NCBI GenBank assembly: GCA_002686195.1
Contig: NZAS01000196.1
Span: 1 to 8,227 of the forward strand
DNA length: 8,227 nucleotides
Reading direction: 5' to 3'
DNA from: Candidatus Pacearchaeota archaeon
GTDB taxonomy: Archaea > Nanoarchaeota > Nanoarchaeia > Pacearchaeales > GW2011-AR1
Positions 5,504-8,227 of this stretch are shown piece after piece. The notes under the pieces were generated by a model. That model was not told the DNA's origin, did no database searches, and was given only the letters and a program-made list of their open reading frames with translations. Both the position numbers and the translations under genes were made by a program. Position 1 is the stretch's first letter. Each line of letters starts with the position of its first letter.

Positions 5504-5905
5504 TTAATGAATGGTATCATCACTGGATAATATTTCATTTAACAATTCAATATCATCAATGTCGCCATCATCATCTTCATCCATATCCATAGGCCTACTT
5601 TTCTCTAAACGCTTTATTTCTTTTATCACATGGTCATAATATCGACACAATCCTTCTGAAGCTTCAGCAACTAATAAAACATGATTAGTTTTTATATGAA
5701 ATAAAGATTGTTTTGTATACGAACCGATCCAACGACTAAGATTTAGAGAATCTATAGCCCCGTTGTTAGTTATTTGTGTCCGAACTTCCATTTTAAGAGG
5801 ATAATTCAACTGATATTCATCATTAACGATTTCATTACCTAATTGACAAACAATTTCCTCTCCATTAGTAAGTTTTATAATCTTATGTGGCGTCGGGGTA
5901 TTCAT
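5504..5905 (-). CDS. Conserved phage protein with an Sm-like (LSm) N-terminal segment and acidic tail
   Basis: A 133-residue protein of unknown function. The N-terminal part KIIKLTNGEEIVCQL (8-22) followed by YQLNYPLKMEV (31-41) has the strand pattern of Sm/LSm-like small beta barrels (xLxNGxxxxG, then xxxLxNPxxI). A middle segment LSRWIGSYTKQSLFHI (56-71) and VLLVAEASEGLCRYYDHVIKEI (76-97) come next. The tail (107-130) is rich in Asp and Glu. As I recall, small proteins of this kind sit beside uvsW and gene 55 in marine T4-like phages, usually as hypothetical. The Sm-like call is pattern recognition, not a proven homology, and RNA binding is not demonstrated. ATG at 5905 is preceded by a TAAGG; a stronger AAGGAG is about 28 nt upstream. 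A late-promoter-like site lies 41 nt upstream, and 110 nt separate it from gene 55. Confidence 0.75.
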   Translation of the reverse strand: MNTPTPHKIIKLTNGEEIVCQLGNEIVNDEYQLNYPLKMEVRTQITNNGAIDSLNLSRWIGSYTKQSLFHIKTNHVLLVAEASEGLCRYYDHVIKEIKRLEKSRPMDMDEDDDGDIDDIELLNEILSSDDTIH

Positions 5906-6018
5906 TTTAGGTTTACCTTACTAATTGGTTGTCTCCTTATCCTTATATTTATGATATTCTATAAAGGGAGATGTAAAAGTCTTCTTTTTATAATTATTTA
6001 AGATTTACCTTACTAATT
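5899..6018 (-). repeat. Imperfect 28-nt direct repeats bounding the uvsW/Sm-like gap
   Basis: On the minus strand the end of uvsW (6018-5991) and the start region of the Sm-like gene (5926-5899) match at 24 of 28 positions. They share the first 15 bases exactly (AATTAGTAAGGTAAA), with 92 nt from copy to copy. The first copy encodes the final residues of UvsW; the second includes the TAAGG and ATG of the next gene. The simplest reading is that the two genes once abutted and a short regulatory segment was gained between duplicated edges. Confidence 0.75.
5946..5953 (-). promoter_or_regulatory. T4 late-promoter-like element before the Sm-like gene
   Basis: The minus strand reads CATAAATA (5953-5946), one base from the T4 late consensus TATAAATA. 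It lies 40 nt before the ATG at 5905, downstream of the uvsW stop, within a segment bounded by repeats. An AAGGAG (5939-5934) follows but is about 28 nt from the ATG, too far to serve it directly. Confidence 0.45.
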
Positions 6019-7448
6019 TCGTAGTTAAACTGTTGCTCATTGTATATGTTAATTCGTTCCATAAAGTGAGTAAGTGTAAAATTGCGTGTTTTTTTGTAAG
6101 GTATGTCATCAGCTATATCAAAAACTAAAATGGAATTCTTAGTGTCGCTAATACGCAATCCTCTTCCAATGGATTGCAATACTCTAATTCTAGATTTTGA
6201 AGGCGAAGCGAACACGATGTTATTGATATTCCTAATATTAATACCAGTAGAAAAGGTGCCATAACTCGCAATAATGATTGAGTTCTTTTCATTTTCTACA
6301 ATGCCTCTAATATCTTCTCTTATATCTGTATTTGTTTTTCCATAAACAAAAAAAACTTTGCGGTCCTTTACTGTATCTTTCACTTGACCATATAATATTT
6401 GACCATGTTTCTCTACTAGTTGAAATAAGCAAAGAGTATTTCCATCTATATGTAATAACAAATTACTTATAAAATTATTTCTCTTTTCATTTCCAGCAAT
6501 ATACTGTAGTTCTTCTGCATACAACATTCTTTTTTTTATATTTGAATGTTTTAAAACTATACATTTGATATTCAGGTTGGCCAGAATTTCTTCTTTCATC
6601 AATTTTTTTGTTGTTGTTATATTTTCAACTGCACCAAACAACCCCTCTAATACAAGTTGATGCGTCTGAGTACCATCCAGCGTCCCTGTAAGTCCAAACC
6701 TGTACTTACATTGATGTAACTTAGTCATTATACCTGTAAGAGACTTTGCTTTGAATAGGTGAGCTTCATCTCCAATCACACAACCAAACTGTTCAAAATA
6801 TTTTTTCGGCATTTTATAAATGGACTGCCATGTTGATATAACAACATCTTTAGTAACCTTTCTATCATGTCCTTGATATATTCTTTGACAGTATGTACCA
6901 GAACTCCAACCATAATCTTCAAAGTCAGTATACATTTGTTCCACAAGAGAAGTGGTGGGAACAAGTATCAAAGTTTTTATCCCCATCATATGATAGTAAC
7001 GAACTAAAGAATATATTATCAGAGACTTCCCGCTAGCAGTAGGAGAAACAAAAAGGCCACGATTTCGGGAAAGGGCGTAGTGGACAGCATTAATCTGGTA
7101 ATTGCGAACTTTAAGGGACTTCCCTTTAGACTTTGGTTTAAGGGATTTAACAAATCCTTCAACCACCTGTTTATTGATTTCCCGTTCATCTTCGACATCT
7201 TCTTCTATTATGTAGTCAATCTTATTTCTATCACAAAAATTCTTTATGTATGGCAGCAACCCAACATATATTTCACCAGTGCCTGGACTGAATAAACGTA
7301 TCTTGCCATCCCATATACGATTTCGAACTGCGGGCATAAATCGAGCGTTTGGAACTTCAAATTCAAAAAATGACGATAGTTCTGATGATTCGTGTGGTTC
7401 TAAATCTTCCAATATTAAAAAAACCTCATTTTTTTTAGTTATTTTCAT
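5994..7448 (-). CDS. uvsW: UvsW-type RNA-DNA and DNA branch helicase
   Basis: A superfamily 2 helicase that, in T4, unwinds R-loops and branched DNA, reverses forks and helps switch from origin-dependent to recombination-dependent replication. The product is 484 residues (T4: about 500). The N-terminal domain contains FMPAVRNRIWDGKIRLF (37-53), typical of UvsW. Helicase motifs follow: RNYQINAV (115-122), Walker A SPTASGKS (135-142), LVPTTSLVEQM (162-172), DEAH (227-230), GLTGT (252-256), ASYGTFSTGINI (394-405) and QSIGRGLR (425-432). The C-terminus RINIYNEQQFNYEISKVNL (465-483) closely matches the end of T4 UvsW. The ATG at 7448 overlaps the HNH gene stop by 4 nt (ATGA) and has no clear ribosome site, so translation may depend on the HNH gene. 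In T4 uvsW is a late gene; the only late promoter seen upstream here precedes the HNH gene. Confidence 0.96.
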   Translation of the reverse strand: MKITKKNEVFLILEDLEPHESSELSSFFEFEVPNARFMPAVRNRIWDGKIRLFSPGTGEIYVGLLPYIKNFCDRNKIDYIIEEDVEDEREINKQVVEGFVKSLKPKSKGKSLKVRNYQINAVHYALSRNRGLFVSPTASGKSLIIYSLVRYYHMMGIKTLILVPTTSLVEQMYTDFEDYGWSSGTYCQRIYQGHDRKVTKDVVISTWQSIYKMPKKYFEQFGCVIGDEAHLFKAKSLTGIMTKLHQCKYRFGLTGTLDGTQTHQLVLEGLFGAVENITTTKKLMKEEILANLNIKCIVLKHSNIKKRMLYAEELQYIAGNEKRNNFISNLLLHIDGNTLCLFQLVEKHGQILYGQVKDTVKDRKVFFVYGKTNTDIREDIRGIVENEKNSIIIASYGTFSTGINIRNINNIVFASPSKSRIRVLQSIGRGLRISDTKNSILVFDIADDIPYKKTRNFTLTHFMERINIYNEQQFNYEISKVNLK

Positions 7449-7459
7449 CGTTCTGATAA
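7422..7459 (-). repeat. uvsW start region, copy B of a repeat flanking the HNH gene
   Basis: From TTATC (7459-7455) through the ninth codon of uvsW this segment resembles 8118-8083 on the far side of the HNH gene. Both contain TTATC, a short A/G-rich spacer, GATG and codons for M-x-I-x-KKNEV. It also holds the last four HNH codons (LSER) and stop. Confidence 0.5.
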
Positions 7460-8020
7460 TATAATGGCAACATATCCTTTATGAGATTTTCTAACGCCCT
7501 TTGCTACTGCTCTAAGATCAGATGAACCCAATCCTCTATCTTTACACCATTGTTTCCAACCACCACTAACAATATAGACATTTCCAGCTGGGTCAGTTAC
7601 TTGATATGTAGTTTTACCCCACATAGGATGATTTTCTTTATTCTTAAAGTGTAATTTTTTATTCTCACTTATTCTTCGTTTAGTATTTTCTGAATGAGTG
7701 TATCCTTTATGTAGAGGTTCTTTTTTAAGTTTCTCGCTAAGATAATCCCAATATTTCTGTTCTTTATCTGTGGGGCCTTCATTCATTAATCTTTTCCTAT
7801 ATGCCTTATTACCCAATTTCCCACCAATCCGGGCCCATTTAATAAAACTATCTTTATGTAATTCTACATGTTCTTCTGGAGTTATTAAACTCAAATTTTC
7901 TGGATTATTATTTTTTCTATCGCCGTCTATATGATGTATATCTTTATTAAACATTTCCTCATCACTACATCCGTAATAGTCTTTATAAATCTTTCTATAA
8001 TTATCGAACCTTTTACTCAT
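7445..8020 (-). CDS. Free-standing HNH homing endonuclease with NUMOD modules
   Basis: A 191-residue protein that probably nicks or cuts DNA at a specific site to spread its own gene. The HNH core is IHHIDGDRKNNNPENLSLITPEEH (28-51), with H29/H30, N39 and H51 or H55 as likely core residues. HPMWGKT (131-137) is a NUMOD3-like DNA-binding motif. The C-terminal segment around DPAGNVYIVSGGWKQWC (143-159) with KGVRKSHKGY (174-183) has the pattern of a NUMOD1-like helix-turn-helix module. Start ATG at 8020 has TAGGAG 5 nt upstream and a consensus late promoter just before that. It sits between uvsY and uvsW, genes that appear to have been neighbours before insertion, and its stop overlaps the uvsW start. 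No intron is apparent, as both neighbours keep intact ends. The target site is unknown but is expected near the uvsY/uvsW junction of related phages lacking the gene. Confidence 0.9.
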   Translation of the reverse strand: MSKRFDNYRKIYKDYYGCSDEEMFNKDIHHIDGDRKNNNPENLSLITPEEHVELHKDSFIKWARIGGKLGNKAYRKRLMNEGPTDKEQKYWDYLSEKLKKEPLHKGYTHSENTKRRISENKKLHFKNKENHPMWGKTTYQVTDPAGNVYIVSGGWKQWCKDRGLGSSDLRAVAKGVRKSHKGYVAIILSER

Positions 8021-8025
8021 ATTAA

Positions 8026-8031
8026 CTCCTA
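8026..8031 (-). promoter_or_regulatory. Ribosome binding site of the HNH gene
   Basis: TAGGAG on the minus strand, 5 nt before the ATG at 8020, within the short leader expected from the late promoter. Confidence 0.7.
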
Positions 8032-8042
8032 TCCTATATCTT

Positions 8043-8050
8043 TATTTATA
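8043..8050 (-). promoter_or_regulatory. Consensus T4 late promoter for the HNH gene and uvsW
   Basis: TATAAATA on the minus strand (8050-8043) is an exact match to the late element recognised by gp55. A start about 6 nt after the element would leave a leader of roughly 17 nt containing TAGGAG before the ATG at 8020. Because the HNH gene overlaps uvsW, the promoter should also express uvsW late, in agreement with the timing known for T4 uvsW. Confidence 0.8.
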
Positions 8051-8082
8051 GGAATTGAGTTTTTAACCTTTGATACTATACC

Positions 8083-8118
8083 AACTTCATTTTTCTTGGA
8101 TATATGCATCTTGGATAA
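8083..8118 (-). repeat. Echo of the uvsW start, copy A, between uvsY and the HNH gene
   Basis: Six nt beyond the uvsY stop, TTATC and then an ATG (8109) open a 26-codon frame beginning MHISKKNEVGIV, against MKITKKNEVFLI at the start of UvsW. Over 12 codons the two DNA segments match at 26 of 36 positions, and TTATC lies a few bases upstream in both. The frame stops at 8029 after crossing the late promoter, so it is a likely remnant (or chance likeness) rather than a gene. Confidence 0.5.
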
Positions 8119-8124
8119 CACCCA

Positions 8125-8227
8125 CTACATCATACCAGCCTCAAACTTTTTCCAATCTTGTGCATGACGAATATCCCACCCACGATTGTCAATTGACTTA
8201 ACAACACCTTCAATATATTTTATAATA
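8125..8227 (-). CDS. uvsY: Recombination mediator UvsY, C-terminal 33 residues only
   Basis: A minus-strand frame enters at the window edge (codons in phase with 8226) and ends at TAG 8127-8125. Its end, RGWDIRHAQDWKKFEAG followed by MM, aligns with the end of T4 UvsY, RGFAIKHIQDMRAFEAG followed by K; RG, I, H, QD and FEAG coincide. UvsY is the T4 recombination mediator that helps load UvsX recombinase on single-stranded DNA coated with gp32. Adjacency to uvsW also fits marine T4-like gene order. The identification rests on a short segment, but its invariant positions are distinctive. The start and most of the protein lie outside the window. Confidence 0.85.
   Translation of the reverse strand, partial: IIKYIEGVVKSIDNRGWDIRHAQDWKKFEAGMM

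Noticed and set aside
6776..6964. 62-codon minus-strand frame inside uvsW
   Set aside because: It is a second frame of the helicase domain between conserved motifs; there is no independent sign of coding.
7445..8020. Group I intron or intein carrying the HNH domain
   Set aside because: The frame is a complete gene with its own promoter and start, uvsW is intact from its ATG, uvsY ends normally, and no splicing motifs are seen.
8029..8109. 26-codon frame MHISKKNEV... as a gene of its own
   Set aside because: No ribosome site, it crosses the late promoter and its likeness to the uvsW start makes a remnant more plausible.

Overview
The window looks like part of the genome of a T4-type myovirus, most likely a marine or aquatic relative of the T4-like cyanophages and pelagiphages. 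The evidence is a run of T4 core genes in one transcriptional direction (all on the minus strand, read right to left): uvsY (C-terminal end only), uvsW, a small Sm-like protein gene, the late sigma factor gene 55, and the recombination nuclease genes 47 and 46. They are tightly packed, with 4-nt overlaps or adjacent stop/start codons. The host cannot be identified from the window; no photosynthesis gene is visible.

Right part (8227 to 5994): the last 33 codons of uvsY are followed by a free-standing HNH homing endonuclease gene with a consensus T4 late promoter (TATAAATA) and its own ribosome binding site. It overlaps the uvsW helicase gene by 4 nt. Sequence resembling the uvsW start, including its KKNEV codons, is found again just after uvsY, upstream of the HNH gene. 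This suggests that the endonuclease gene landed at the uvsY/uvsW junction.

Middle (5993 to 2084): a short segment bounded by imperfect 28-nt repeats carries a late-promoter-like site and leads into the Sm-like gene. A 110-nt gap then holds a perfect sigma70-type promoter (TTGACA, 17 nt, TATAAT) for gene 55 and, facing the other way, a TTGACA plus TATAAATA pair that would make antisense RNA. Genes 55, 47 and 46 follow as one coupled unit.

Left part (2084 to 1): gene 46 is directly followed by a small NPPW-type methyltransferase gene and a peptide deformylase gene. These accessory genes appear richer in G+C than the recombination genes. A 295-nt stretch without a confident gene follows; it holds several inverted repeats and a possible 30-residue hydrophobic ORF. 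The window ends inside a gene for an HEVGH metallopeptidase whose acidic linker is built from exact 51-nt tandem repeats.

Together the core genes serve recombination-dependent replication and its link to late transcription. Gp46/47 resects ends, UvsY helps load the recombinase, UvsW processes branched DNA, and gp55 directs host RNA polymerase to late promoters with the sliding clamp. The deformylase and methyltransferase are add-ons acting on nascent proteins and probably on nucleic acid.
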